Assembly: GCF_014696225.1 (NCBI RefSeq)
Contig: NZ_JACJPV010000017.1
Span: 1 to 64,000 of the forward strand
Direction of reading: 5' to 3'
DNA length: 64,000 bases
Origin: Anabaena sp. FACHB-1237
Lineage (GTDB): Bacteria > Cyanobacteriota > Cyanobacteriia > Cyanobacteriales > Nostocaceae
Below are positions 17,684 to 26,586 of this stretch, piece by piece. Each line of letters opens with the position of its first letter. Within the stretch, counting starts at the first letter, position 1. A program made the position numbers and the translations under genes. The notes under the pieces were generated by a model that did not search any database, was not told the origin of the DNA, and saw nothing but the letters and a program-made list of their open reading frames with translations.

Positions 17684-18691
17684 ATGACTACAGAACTACC
17701 GAAAATTGTCGTTATTACACCTGTGAAAAACGAAGTGTGGATTTTAGATCGTTTTTTGTCAGTGACTAGTCAATTTGCAGATTACATTATTATTGCTGAC
17801 CAAAATTCCACTGATGGCAGTCAAGCTATTTGCAAAAAATATCCTAAAGTGATTCTGATCGAAAATAAATCAGAAAAATTTAACGAAGCCGAACGGCAAT
17901 TATTGTTAATTCAGACAGCCAGAGATTTAGTACAAGAACATAAAATACTATTGGCTTTGGATGCTGATGAAATACTAGCTGCTAATGCTACTAAAACAGC
18001 AAGTTGGCAAAAAATGCTGCAAGCCGAACCAGGAACAATAGTATTTTTTGAAAAGCCTGATTTATTTGACACCACTCATAAATGTCTCAGAAGTGGAATT
18101 CTTACCCCACTTGGCTATGTTGATGATGGTGCAGAACATCAGGCACAGAAAATTCATAGTGTCAGAGTTCCTACACCTGAATATGCCACTAGATTACATA
18201 TCCATGATATTAAGATTCTCCACTATGCCTTTGTTCGTTTAGATGCTCATGCTTCAAAAATACGTATGTACAGTGTCATAGAAAATATATTAAAAGATAG
18301 TAATGCCATAAGTAGACGATTTCGCTATCCTTATAAAATTAACTATTTAAGGATTGGTAAATTAGAAGATAGCCCTCATGAGTGGTTTGATAATTGGGAA
18401 GATTTAGGGATTGATATGCACACAATTATTAAACAAAAATATTATTCTTATGACTTTGAAGTGTTGCATTATTTCCATAAATATGGATGTCGCCGCTTTT
18501 GGATGGAAGACATTTGGAAATATGATTGGGAATCTTGCCGCCAATATGCAAAATCGCAGAATATAGCTAATATCCCTGATTATAAAATACCTAAAAGCTC
18601 TAAAATTTTTGACTTATTAATATCTATAATTACTAATTTATATGGGAATATAAGGCAGCTATTAAATAAACTATTAATTAATGTTTTCTAA
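17684..18691 (+). CDS. Glycosyltransferase family 2
   Basis: A 335-residue GT-A glycosyltransferase. VVITPVKNEVWILDRFL and IIADQNSTDGS form the nucleotide-binding half, and LALDADEIL gives the DXD-type motif near residue 95. The C-terminal ~150 residues are rich in Tyr, Trp and His and have no clear membrane segment apart from a hydrophobic tail (about 305-335). A gap of 176 nt separates it from the GT4 block, so it may have its own promoter. Confidence 0.85.
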   Translation: MTTELPKIVVITPVKNEVWILDRFLSVTSQFADYIIIADQNSTDGSQAICKKYPKVILIENKSEKFNEAERQLLLIQTARDLVQEHKILLALDADEILAANATKTASWQKMLQAEPGTIVFFEKPDLFDTTHKCLRSGILTPLGYVDDGAEHQAQKIHSVRVPTPEYATRLHIHDIKILHYAFVRLDAHASKIRMYSVIENILKDSNAISRRFRYPYKINYLRIGKLEDSPHEWFDNWEDLGIDMHTIIKQKYYSYDFEVLHYFHKYGCRRFWMEDIWKYDWESCRQYAKSQNIANIPDYKIPKSSKIFDLLISIITNLYGNIRQLLNKLLINVF

Positions 18692-18829
18692 AACATTAAT
18701 TATCTCACAGATGAACTTCAATATTTAAAAAATTAGGTATCAAATCTTAATTTTTTAAATAAGTCTTTTTAAGATATACTCTTACAAGAGATAACTAATT
18801 ATTTTCAACATTAGTAGTGTTTTGAAAAA

Positions 18830-19828
18830 ATGTCTATCAATAATAAATTCCCAGAACCTTTAGTTAGTATCATTATTCCCACCTATAACCGCATGGAATA
18901 TCTTCAAGAAGCAATTACTAGTGCCATTAACCAAACCTATCAAAATATTGAAATTATCGTTTGTGATAATTGTAGTTCAGAAAATCCTGAATCCTTAATT
19001 GCATCATTTAATGATTCTCGGATTAAATTATGGCGACATTCCCAAAATATTGGAATGTTAGCTAATCAAATGTATGGCTTTAAAATGGCACAGGGAAAAT
19101 ATGTTGCTAGTCTTCATGATGATGATATGTGGAATCACGATTTTTTAACAAAGCTTGTACCCCCTTTAGAAGCAAATGCTAATTTAATTTTGGCATTTTC
19201 TGATCAATATATTATAGATGCCCAAGGTCAAATTAATCAAAAAGGTACAGAAATCAATAGTCGTAGTTATAAAAGACATCAAATTTCTCCAGGAGAACAT
19301 CACAATTTTACAGAAATTACTAAAATTGGTTTAATTGATAAAAGTATTCCCACCGCAGCATCTTGTGTAATTAGAAATGGCGTCATTAATTGGGATAACA
19401 TTCCTTCACAAGTAGGAGGAATGTGGGATTTATATTTAACTTATCTGTGTTGTTTATCGGGTTATGGTATTTATTATGTTCCTGAAAAATTAACTAGATA
19501 CCGCTCTCATGAACAAACGGATACTTTTCTCAGTGGTAGTCGCAATGTCCAAGCCAAAATTCGTAAAGGTAAAAGTGAAATATTCTGCTATCAACTTTTT
19601 ATGGAGGACAAAAATTTACGAGAATTTCATCAATTCTTTAAAAATAAATGGCTAATAGCGAATACAACTTTAGGTATTGGTTTATTACGGGATCAACAAA
19701 TTTCCCTAGCACGTTCTTATTTTTGGCAAGCATTGAGTGAACAAAAATTTAATTTGCGAACTTTAGTAGCTCTAATGCTGAGTTTTGCTCCTCGGATATT
19801 AACTAATAAAATTTTGAGCGCTTCTTAA
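18830..19828 (+). CDS. Glycosyltransferase family 2
   Basis: A 332-residue GT2. VSIIIPTYNRMEYLQEAI, IVCDNCSSENPES and SLHDDDMWN (the DXD-type triad) are all present in the first 105 residues. The remainder is a variable acceptor domain followed by a basic, weakly hydrophobic C-terminus. It lies 35 nt before the next GT4 gene. It would add one residue of the HEP repeat unit; donor not determinable. Confidence 0.88.
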   Translation: MSINNKFPEPLVSIIIPTYNRMEYLQEAITSAINQTYQNIEIIVCDNCSSENPESLIASFNDSRIKLWRHSQNIGMLANQMYGFKMAQGKYVASLHDDDMWNHDFLTKLVPPLEANANLILAFSDQYIIDAQGQINQKGTEINSRSYKRHQISPGEHHNFTEITKIGLIDKSIPTAASCVIRNGVINWDNIPSQVGGMWDLYLTYLCCLSGYGIYYVPEKLTRYRSHEQTDTFLSGSRNVQAKIRKGKSEIFCYQLFMEDKNLREFHQFFKNKWLIANTTLGIGLLRDQQISLARSYFWQALSEQKFNLRTLVALMLSFAPRILTNKILSAS

Positions 19829-19863
19829 CTAATAAAATTAAGAGAAATTAAGAGAGGTTATAA

Positions 19864-21075
19864 ATGAAACTTTGTATTATTACTCACAGATTAAAAAAAG
19901 GTGATGGTCAAGGACGAGTTAATTATGAAGTTGCTAAAGAAGCAATTCATCAAGGACATCATTTAACATTATTAGCTAGTGAAGTTACACCTGAATTAGC
20001 AAACAATCAACAAGTTACTTGGGTTCCTATTCATGTTAAAAATTATCCAACGGAACTACTAAAGAATTTAATATTTGCCCAAAAAAGTAGCAGTTGGTTA
20101 AAGAAAAATCGAGAAAAATTCGATTTAATTAAAGTTAATGGCGCAATTACTAATGTTCCATCTGATGTAAATGCAGTGCATTTTGTTCATAGTTCTTGGT
20201 GGCAATCTCCTGTACATATTTCTCGCCATCGTCACGATTTTTATGGGTTATATCAATGGTTATTTACTGCGGCTAATTCTTATTGGGAAAAACAGGCTTT
20301 TCGTCAAGCTAAAATTATTATTGCCGTCTCAGAAAAAGTTGCCCAAGAATTAGTAAATATTGGTATTCCTCGCCAGAAAATTCGCGTTATTCTCAATGGT
20401 GTAGACTTGGAAGAATTTACACCTGGTGTTACTTCTCGAAAAGAATTAGGACTACCAGAAAATGTCACTTTGGCTTTATTTGCTGGAGATATTCGTACAC
20501 CTAGAAAAAACTTAGATTCTGTATTACAGGCTTTAAAAAAAGTTCCTAACTTACATTTAGCCGTAGTTGGAGACACTAAAGGAAGTCCGTTTTTAGAATT
20601 AGCTAATAACTTAGGAATTAGTGAACGAGTGCATTTTTTAGGATATCGTCGAGATATGGCTAAAATTATGCAAGCCGCAGATTTATTTGTATTTCCTTCC
20701 CGTTATGAAGCCTGCACTCTTGTACTATTAGAAGCATTAGCATCTGGCTTACCTGTAATTACAGCCACTGCTACTGGAGGTGCTGAATTAATAAAAGTAG
20801 AATCAGGAATTGTTTTACCAGAAACAGATAATATTGATAGTTTAGCTACTAGTTTATCTGTTTTAGCCTGCGATCGCTCATTACGTCAACAAATGGGTAA
20901 GGCTGCTCGTATTCTTGCCGAAAACCATAGTTGGACAAATATGGCACAAAAATATATACATATATTTACTGAATTAACCAACCATGAGAAACACAGTTCT
21001 CATTCCCACCTATCGTCGTCCTCAAGACTTATCACGTTGTCTCCAGGCACTACAACAGCAAATCAAACCAGTTGA
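19864..21075 (+). CDS. Glycosyltransferase family 4 with read-through tail overlapping the next gene
   Basis: A 403-residue GT4. LKKGDGQGRVNYEVA is the acceptor loop; LFAGDIRTPRKNLDSVL and PSRYEACTLVLLEALASGLPV form the donor site with the E-x7-E pair. The conserved domain ends near residue 375. The last ~30 residues (Ser/Thr/His-rich, ending TTTANQTS) are translated out of frame across the first 92 nt of the next gene, which suggests that an earlier stop was lost. AGAGAGG lies upstream of the ATG. Confidence 0.87.
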   Translation: MKLCIITHRLKKGDGQGRVNYEVAKEAIHQGHHLTLLASEVTPELANNQQVTWVPIHVKNYPTELLKNLIFAQKSSSWLKKNREKFDLIKVNGAITNVPSDVNAVHFVHSSWWQSPVHISRHRHDFYGLYQWLFTAANSYWEKQAFRQAKIIIAVSEKVAQELVNIGIPRQKIRVILNGVDLEEFTPGVTSRKELGLPENVTLALFAGDIRTPRKNLDSVLQALKKVPNLHLAVVGDTKGSPFLELANNLGISERVHFLGYRRDMAKIMQAADLFVFPSRYEACTLVLLEALASGLPVITATATGGAELIKVESGIVLPETDNIDSLATSLSVLACDRSLRQQMGKAARILAENHSWTNMAQKYIHIFTELTNHEKHSSHSHLSSSSRLITLSPGTTTANQTS

Positions 21076-21928
21076 TCAAGTAATAATTGTTATTCGTAAT
21101 ACGGATACTGAAACTCAACAATTTATCACCCATTTACACCACAACTTACCTCTAGAAACCGTTACCGTCAGTCAACCAGGAGTAGTGGCTGCCCTCAATG
21201 CGGGCCTCATCAGAGTCAATGGTGATATCCTTTCCATCACCGATGACGATGCCGCCCCCCATCCTGATTGGTTAGTTAAAATTAATACCCATTTTCAATC
21301 TGATCCTCAAATTGGTGGTGTTGGTGGTCGTGATTGGATTTATCACGGGGAAAAATTAGAAAATGATTCCCGACCTATTGTTGGTAAATTGCAATGGTTT
21401 GGGCGCGTTATAGGCAATCATCATCTAGGGATTGGCTCACCCCGTGAAGTGGATTTTCTTAAAGGTGTAAACATGAGTTTTCGCACCCAGTCCATTGGTG
21501 AATTACGTTTTGATGAGAGAATGAGAGGAACAGGCGCACAAGTACATTTTGAAATGTCCTTTACTCTCAGCCTGAAAAGAGATGGATGGAAAATGATTTA
21601 TGACCCTAGTATTGCAGTAGATCACTATCCTGCTCAACGTTTTGATGAAGATCAACGTCGAAATTTTAATGAAATTGCCTTAATTAACCTAGTTCATAAC
21701 GAAACAATCATCTTATTAGAACATCTTTCCCCGGTACGTCGCTTTGTATTTTTATTGTGGTCAATTTTAGTAGGTACAAGGGAAAGTTTTGGCATTATCC
21801 AATGTTTACGACTATTACCCCAACAAGGAATAATAGTCATCAAAAAACTGCAAGCATCCTTATATGGACGTTGGTTAGGATGGCAAACATGGCAAAAAAC
21901 ATATTCGAGAAAATTAGTAGAAAATTAG
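20984..21928 (+). CDS. Glycosyltransferase family 2
   Basis: A 314-residue GT2. The N-terminus MRNTVLIPTYRRPQDLSRCL is complete, so the start at 20984 is real although it lies 92 nt inside the upstream GT4 reading frame. SITDDDAAPHPDW carries the DDD motif and FLKGVNMSFR the acceptor-side signature of this subgroup. A hydrophobic segment near residue 250 (VFLLWSILVGT) may be membrane-associated. It is followed 23 nt later by the polymerase gene. Confidence 0.88.
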   Translation: MRNTVLIPTYRRPQDLSRCLQALQQQIKPVDQVIIVIRNTDTETQQFITHLHHNLPLETVTVSQPGVVAALNAGLIRVNGDILSITDDDAAPHPDWLVKINTHFQSDPQIGGVGGRDWIYHGEKLENDSRPIVGKLQWFGRVIGNHHLGIGSPREVDFLKGVNMSFRTQSIGELRFDERMRGTGAQVHFEMSFTLSLKRDGWKMIYDPSIAVDHYPAQRFDEDQRRNFNEIALINLVHNETIILLEHLSPVRRFVFLLWSILVGTRESFGIIQCLRLLPQQGIIVIKKLQASLYGRWLGWQTWQKTYSRKLVEN

Positions 21929-21951
21929 CACATAGTCAATAAATTACAATT

Positions 21952-23385
21952 ATGATGTTATCAAAAGAAATCCTTTATCATAGCTTTTTTAAAAATACAT
22001 ATTCACCCCAAGATCGCTCCGCTATTAGTTGGATAGTTATTGTCACAGCGATTATTTTAAACCTCACTTGTTACTTTGCTAGTGCTGGTAGTTTCCGTTT
22101 AGTTTTTCCCATTACATCCTTAATAGTTGGCATTTTTCTATATATCAGACATCCCATCCATTATATAGGTTTCACTTGGATAATATGGTTTATTACACCC
22201 TTACTTGCTCGTTTAGTTGATTATAAAGTTGGTTGGGACCCTTCCCGACAAATGTTAATTGCACCATACTTAGTGGTATTTATCACCATAGTCACCTTTT
22301 TAAAATATTTACCTAGCACTAGTCATCAAGAAGGGCTACCATTTCTCTTGGGAAGTATAGGAGTTTTCTATGGTTTTTTAGTGGGAGCAATTTATAATCA
22401 ACCACTGCCAGTAATCCGAAGTTTTTTAGATTGGTTAAGTCCGATAATTTTCGGTTTTCATTTATTTTCTAATTGGCGAGATTATCCTAGTTATCGTAAG
22501 AATATTCAACGTATTTTTGTCTGGAGTGTATTATTTCTAGGAGCTTATGGTATTTATCAATATGTAGTTGCTCCTGAATGGGATAAATATTGGCTGATCC
22601 AATCAAAAATGTTTACTAGTGCAGGAAATCCTGTACCTTTTGGCTTGCGTATTTGGAGTACACTGCACTCAGTTGGTCCATTTGGTACGGTTATGCAAGC
22701 TGGCCTGCTATTATTATTTACCAGTTCTAGCCCGTTAATTGTACCTGCTTCTGCTGTGGGCTATTTATCATTTTTATTATCCCAAGTACGTACTAGTTGG
22801 GGTGGTTGGTTATTAGGTATAATCATAATTTTTAGTTCTGTAAAACCGCAACTACAAATGCGGTTAATTACCATTATTTTGGTGATGACAATGTGTGTTG
22901 TTCCCTTGGTAAATATTGAGCCGATGTCCACAGTTATTACCAGTCGTTTAGAAAGTTTTTCTAATTTAGAAAAAGATAGTAGTTTTAAGGATAGATCCGC
23001 TAGTTATGATCGCAATTTGAATTTAGCTCTTTCTAATGTTTTAGGGAATGGGTTTGGTAATATTTGGAAAGTTAATGAAAAAACTGGACAAATAGAAGTA
23101 ATTGTGATTGATAGTGGTATTTTAGATATGTTTTTTACCCTGGGTTGGTTTGGTGCTATCCCTTATATAACTGCATTAATTATCATGATTATTAGTGTAA
23201 TTAAATATACTGAAGGGCGTATAGATAGTTTTATTAGTGCCGCTCGTGCCATAAGTATTGCTACTTTTAGCCAATTAATTATTTATAGTGGGATGTTAAG
23301 TATTTCTGGTATGATTATGTGGGGATTTTTTGCTATGGCTATGGCTGGACATAAATACTATCAATATAATCAAGATCATCATTAA
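21952..23385 (+). CDS. O-antigen ligase/Wzy-like polymerase membrane protein
   Basis: A 477-residue integral membrane protein with about ten hydrophobic helices and a large loop near residues 185-240. SQVRTSWGGWLLG (about 280-292) resembles the R-x-x-W-x-G element of Wzy_C/WaaL proteins. These proteins polymerise or ligate undecaprenyl-linked units on the periplasmic side. As last gene of the colinear + strand run it is the most likely HEP polymerase and matches alr2841 by position. The start is ATG 21952 or the adjacent ATG 21955. A palindrome at 23415-23447 follows. Confidence 0.82.
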   Translation: MMLSKEILYHSFFKNTYSPQDRSAISWIVIVTAIILNLTCYFASAGSFRLVFPITSLIVGIFLYIRHPIHYIGFTWIIWFITPLLARLVDYKVGWDPSRQMLIAPYLVVFITIVTFLKYLPSTSHQEGLPFLLGSIGVFYGFLVGAIYNQPLPVIRSFLDWLSPIIFGFHLFSNWRDYPSYRKNIQRIFVWSVLFLGAYGIYQYVVAPEWDKYWLIQSKMFTSAGNPVPFGLRIWSTLHSVGPFGTVMQAGLLLLFTSSSPLIVPASAVGYLSFLLSQVRTSWGGWLLGIIIIFSSVKPQLQMRLITIILVMTMCVVPLVNIEPMSTVITSRLESFSNLEKDSSFKDRSASYDRNLNLALSNVLGNGFGNIWKVNEKTGQIEVIVIDSGILDMFFTLGWFGAIPYITALIIMIISVIKYTEGRIDSFISAARAISIATFSQLIIYSGMLSISGMIMWGFFAMAMAGHKYYQYNQDHH

Positions 23386-23414
23386 AATTTAAAATTGTAG
23401 TTTTTATCAGAGTT

Positions 23415-23447
23415 AGATCCCCAACTTCTTAGATAAGTCGGGGATTT
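23415..23447. terminator. Gene-end palindrome (family member F)
   Basis: An imperfect copy of the CCCCGACTTCTT-type palindrome with arms 23415-23430 and 23432-23447, 30 nt after the polymerase stop. It marks the likely 3' end of the HEP transcript. Confidence 0.65.
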
Positions 23448-23500
23448 GTTATAAAATACCTACATAAGATTTTTCTAGTTTTTTTAATGAGGTGCTGATA

Positions 23501-24379
23501 ATGTCCATTAATAAAGTAGCTATTGTTGGCGGTAGTCATGGTAATGAATTAACAGGAATTTTTTTAGTTAAAAAATTTCAACAATACCCTAGTCTAATTC
23601 ACAGATCCAGTTTCCAAACTTTACCATTATTAGGCAATATTAAAGCTATTGAACAATGTACAAGATATATTGAAAAAGACCTGAATCGCTGTTTTCACAA
23701 TTCAGATTTACCCAGGGGAGAAAACCCAACTTATGAAGATGTTAGGGCTAAAGAAATACAAGCAGTTCTTACTCCTAAAAATCAACCAGGGGTAGATGCA
23801 ATTATTGATTTACATAGCACTACTGCGAATATGGGATTAAGTGTTATTTTCGGGAGTTACCATCTTTTTTTGCTGAAGTTAGGGGCTTATTTAACTGAAA
23901 TCAATCCTTTGGTGAAAATCTGTATTCATCAACAGAAACAATATAGCGGTTTCTTGCGTTCTTTGTGTGAATTAGGAATTGTCATCGAAGTTGGGGCTGT
24001 AGCCCAAGGTGTTTTAGATGCTAAATTATTTCAAGATACAGAACAAGTAATTTATGGAATTTTAGATTACTTAGAAGCTACTAATCACAATCAATTACCG
24101 CCAATAAATAAGACAATTACTCTCTATAAATCCGTGAGTACCATTGATTATCCCCGCAGTGAAAATGGAGAAATCAAAGCCATAATTCATCCTCAGTTGC
24201 AATTTAAAGATTATCAACCTCTTCATCCCGGAGATCCTCTATTTGTTACGTTTACAGGAGAAGAAATTTATTATGAGGGTGAGAATATTGTTTATCCTAT
24301 TTTCATTAACGAAGCCGCTTATTATGAAAAAGGAATTGCCATGCACTTAACTGAAAAAATTATCCTGGATCTTGTTTAA
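23501..24379 (+). CDS. Aspartoacylase (AspA/AstE family zinc hydrolase)
   Basis: A 292-residue zinc carboxypeptidase-fold hydrolase. The Zn ligands are H13 and E16 in [10 protein letters not shown] and the His in DLHSTT; RCF and [10 protein letters not shown] fit the substrate site and catalytic Glu. The family cleaves N-acetyl-aspartate to acetate and aspartate; cyanobacterial members are annotated as probable aspartoacylases. ATG 23501 is chosen because GAGG at 23489-23492 is correctly spaced; the GTG at 23492 lies inside that RBS. It is convergent with the GT4 at 24412-25539 and probably unrelated to polysaccharide synthesis. Confidence 0.87.
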   Translation: MSINKVAIVGGSHGNELTGIFLVKKFQQYPSLIHRSSFQTLPLLGNIKAIEQCTRYIEKDLNRCFHNSDLPRGENPTYEDVRAKEIQAVLTPKNQPGVDAIIDLHSTTANMGLSVIFGSYHLFLLKLGAYLTEINPLVKICIHQQKQYSGFLRSLCELGIVIEVGAVAQGVLDAKLFQDTEQVIYGILDYLEATNHNQLPPINKTITLYKSVSTIDYPRSENGEIKAIIHPQLQFKDYQPLHPGDPLFVTFTGEEIYYEGENIVYPIFINEAAYYEKGIAMHLTEKIILDLV

Positions 24380-24411
24380 TTCATCTAATTGATGAGATAT
24401 TGATGATATGG

Positions 24412-25539
24412 CTATTTATTCTGATTTACTACTTGGATATTTTTTTGAGGTTTAACATGATTAAACATCTGATATTTTCTGGTTAATTCATAATAAATAT
24501 CTAAGGTTTCTTGATGAACTCTGTTAATATTAAACCTCTCTAAATTTTGTTGGGCGCGATGTTTCCATTCAGTAAGATATTCAGGATTACTGAGTAACTG
24601 TGTTAAGGTTTTTGCTAAGACGTAACTATTTTTAGGAGGTACTAAAAGTCCTGCTTGAGAATTATCTAAAGTTTCAGGAATACCATCAACATTACTAGCT
24701 ACAATGGCACAACCAACTTCTCTAGCTTCTGTGAGAACTAAGCCAAAAGATTCACAATGAGAAGCTAGGACAAAAATATCAGTTTCTAACATATACCGTT
24801 GTGGTTCTGGTTGAAAACCTTCAAAATGAATCCGATCAGCACAGTTTGTATGTTTAGCTATGTTTTCAAAAGTTGGTTTATCTGGTCCATCTCCTACTAA
24901 ATATAAATGGGCTTGGGGAAATTGATGGGCAATTTTTTCAAAGGCTTCAATTAGTTCGATGATTCCTTTGCGTTTATACATTCCTGCTACGGTGGTAATG
25001 GCAGGATGATGTAATTTTAATGGTTGATATTCTGCTATATTTTGATGTCGAGGACTGGATAAAATGCCGTTAGCAACTACTCGCAATTTTTCCGGAGGAA
25101 TACCACGTTTAATCATGGAATTAGCCACTGCATTACTAACAGCAATTACTCGATCTGCTAGTCCCATTAATACAGAATTACGTTGAAATTCATTATGTAC
25201 TGTGGAAACTAAACTATATGAATAGGAAGTTTTTAGTTTAAAAAATTTGGCTAATAAAACTCCTGTCATCATGTGTGTATGAACTATATCCGGTTGAAAT
25301 TTTTCGATAATTTTTTCATAGGATAAAGTGGCTTTAATAATTGTTAATGGTGTGCGAGATTGATCGAGATTAAAATGTTTAATACCATAATTTGTTACCA
25401 GTTCAATGTATTCACCTCCACTAGAAGCGATCGCTACTTCATGACCATTTTTAGCTTGTAAACAAGCTAGATCCACTGCTACATTAACAATGCCATTACC
25501 AATTTTTTTGATATGATTTATAATATGTAAAATTCGCAT
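24412..25539 (-). CDS. Glycosyltransferase family 4
   Basis: A 375-residue GT-B enzyme. MRILHIINHIKKIGNGIVNV and VHTHMMTGVL form the acceptor side; TTVAGMYKRKGIIELIEAF and LASHCESFGLVLTEAREVGC form the donor side with the E-x7-E pair. GGAGA lies eight nt upstream of the ATG. It is downstream of the PIG-L deacetylase and beta-propeller genes on the same strand, so these three may form one unit facing away from the GT genes at 29212 and 30399. Confidence 0.88.
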   Translation of the reverse strand: MRILHIINHIKKIGNGIVNVAVDLACLQAKNGHEVAIASSGGEYIELVTNYGIKHFNLDQSRTPLTIIKATLSYEKIIEKFQPDIVHTHMMTGVLLAKFFKLKTSYSYSLVSTVHNEFQRNSVLMGLADRVIAVSNAVANSMIKRGIPPEKLRVVANGILSSPRHQNIAEYQPLKLHHPAITTVAGMYKRKGIIELIEAFEKIAHQFPQAHLYLVGDGPDKPTFENIAKHTNCADRIHFEGFQPEPQRYMLETDIFVLASHCESFGLVLTEAREVGCAIVASNVDGIPETLDNSQAGLLVPPKNSYVLAKTLTQLLSNPEYLTEWKHRAQQNLERFNINRVHQETLDIYYELTRKYQMFNHVKPQKNIQVVNQNK

Positions 25540-25554
25540 TTAAGCTATCTCCAT

Positions 25555-25594
25555 AGTTATTTTTAGCTATTTTTAGTTATTTTTAGTTATTTTT
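25555..25594. repeat. 10-bp tandem repeat AGTTATTTTT, about four copies
   Basis: Four near-perfect decamers (one has AGCTA) separate the GT4 start from the PIG-L stop. The 10-bp period matches one helical turn, so it would produce phased A/T tracts and bent DNA upstream of the GT4. Confidence 0.7.
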
Positions 25595-25648
25595 GTGGAA
25601 AGTGCGGCAACAAAACTAATGATGAGAGAATAGGATTTATGGAGAAGA

Positions 25649-26449
25649 TCATTGATATTCAGCCGGAAAAAATATTTCTTGGGAGTGAAAAAAACGATTA
25701 ATAAACCCAGGAGGTAAACTGTTAATTTGTGAAGAATAGGCTGCGATCGCTTGACTTTTTTTCTCTTGTACTGAAGCAATAGAATAGCTATAAGCTGTAA
25801 CCAGATCCTGGGGTTTTAAGAGAATAAATAAGGGCGATCGCCAAAATAACCAAATCGGATATTCTAAAAATCTTACTATAATTTTTGCTTCGCGGATCGC
25901 TTCTTTAACTAAGTCATAAGTTGCTTCATGATCTTGATGACAATCTTGATGATGTGGCACATATATTTCCCCTGGTTGATATTGATTGATTAATTTAACA
26001 ATCTGCAAAACTAAATCTTTCCTGTCCTGATGATTTAATTTCTGTAAGTTCCCATCTTCCTGATCTAAAAAATGAATATTTTCTCTAGTTACCCCTAGAA
26101 TATTCAAGGCTGTTAAGGACTCTTCTCGGCGTGTTTTAATAATTTGATCCCGTAAATATTCAGCAGAACTATTTCCACCACTACCATTAGTTAAAAACAC
26201 CACAGAAACCTGTATTCCTTGTTCACATTTTTGAGAGATCATCCCGCCACAACCAAAGGTTTCATCATCTTGATGAGGAGAAAAAACCATCACAGATTTA
26301 TGATTAAATTCTAATGGTTTACTAACCCAATTAATTAGCGATCGCCAAATTAAACTACAATGAATATACTGTAAAAAATTGAGAAAATTAGCAGGAATAA
26401 AGTGTTGTAATTCTTTGAGACTATTTTTCAGACTATTTTTAATGTTCAT
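25649..26449 (-). CDS. PIG-L/LmbE family deacetylase
   Basis: A 266-residue PIG-L fold protein. SPHQDDETFGCGGM (H59, D62 as metal ligands, D61 general base) and the second motif HHQDCHQDHEAT are diagnostic. Family members remove N-acetyl groups from GlcNAc-containing lipids or sugars using Zn. Residues 1-50 form an unrelated N-terminal extension with hydrophobic character. Between two glycosyltransferase groups, it may deacetylate an amino sugar in a surface polysaccharide; the substrate is not known. Confidence 0.87.
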   Translation of the reverse strand: MNIKNSLKNSLKELQHFIPANFLNFLQYIHCSLIWRSLINWVSKPLEFNHKSVMVFSPHQDDETFGCGGMISQKCEQGIQVSVVFLTNGSGGNSSAEYLRDQIIKTRREESLTALNILGVTRENIHFLDQEDGNLQKLNHQDRKDLVLQIVKLINQYQPGEIYVPHHQDCHQDHEATYDLVKEAIREAKIIVRFLEYPIWLFWRSPLFILLKPQDLVTAYSYSIASVQEKKSQAIAAYSSQINSLPPGFINRFFHSQEIFFPAEYQ

Positions 26450-26491
26450 AATTAATCACTTGATGATTTACCTAATTAGTAATCAGTATTA

Positions 26492-26556
26492 GTAGAGTAC
26501 GTCAGACAACATAAATCACGTAAATAAACAAATTATTAATATATGACGCACCCTAC
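26492..26556. repeat. ~64-bp element with GTAGGGTGCGTCA-type terminal inverted repeats (copy 1)
   Basis: The left end is GTAGAGTACGTCA and the right end TGACGCACCCTAC, complementary at 11 of 13 positions, around an AT-rich centre. Two more copies are at 39135-39198 and 44831-44894. It lies between the PIG-L gene and the beta-propeller gene. Confidence 0.75.
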
Positions 26557-26586
26557 ATCTCAGGGCTGACAGCTATCAGCTAACAT

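Noticed and set aside
25573-25779. 68-residue - strand frame overlapping the PIG-L gene
   Set aside because: A shadow in another frame of the PIG-L C-terminus and the decamer array.
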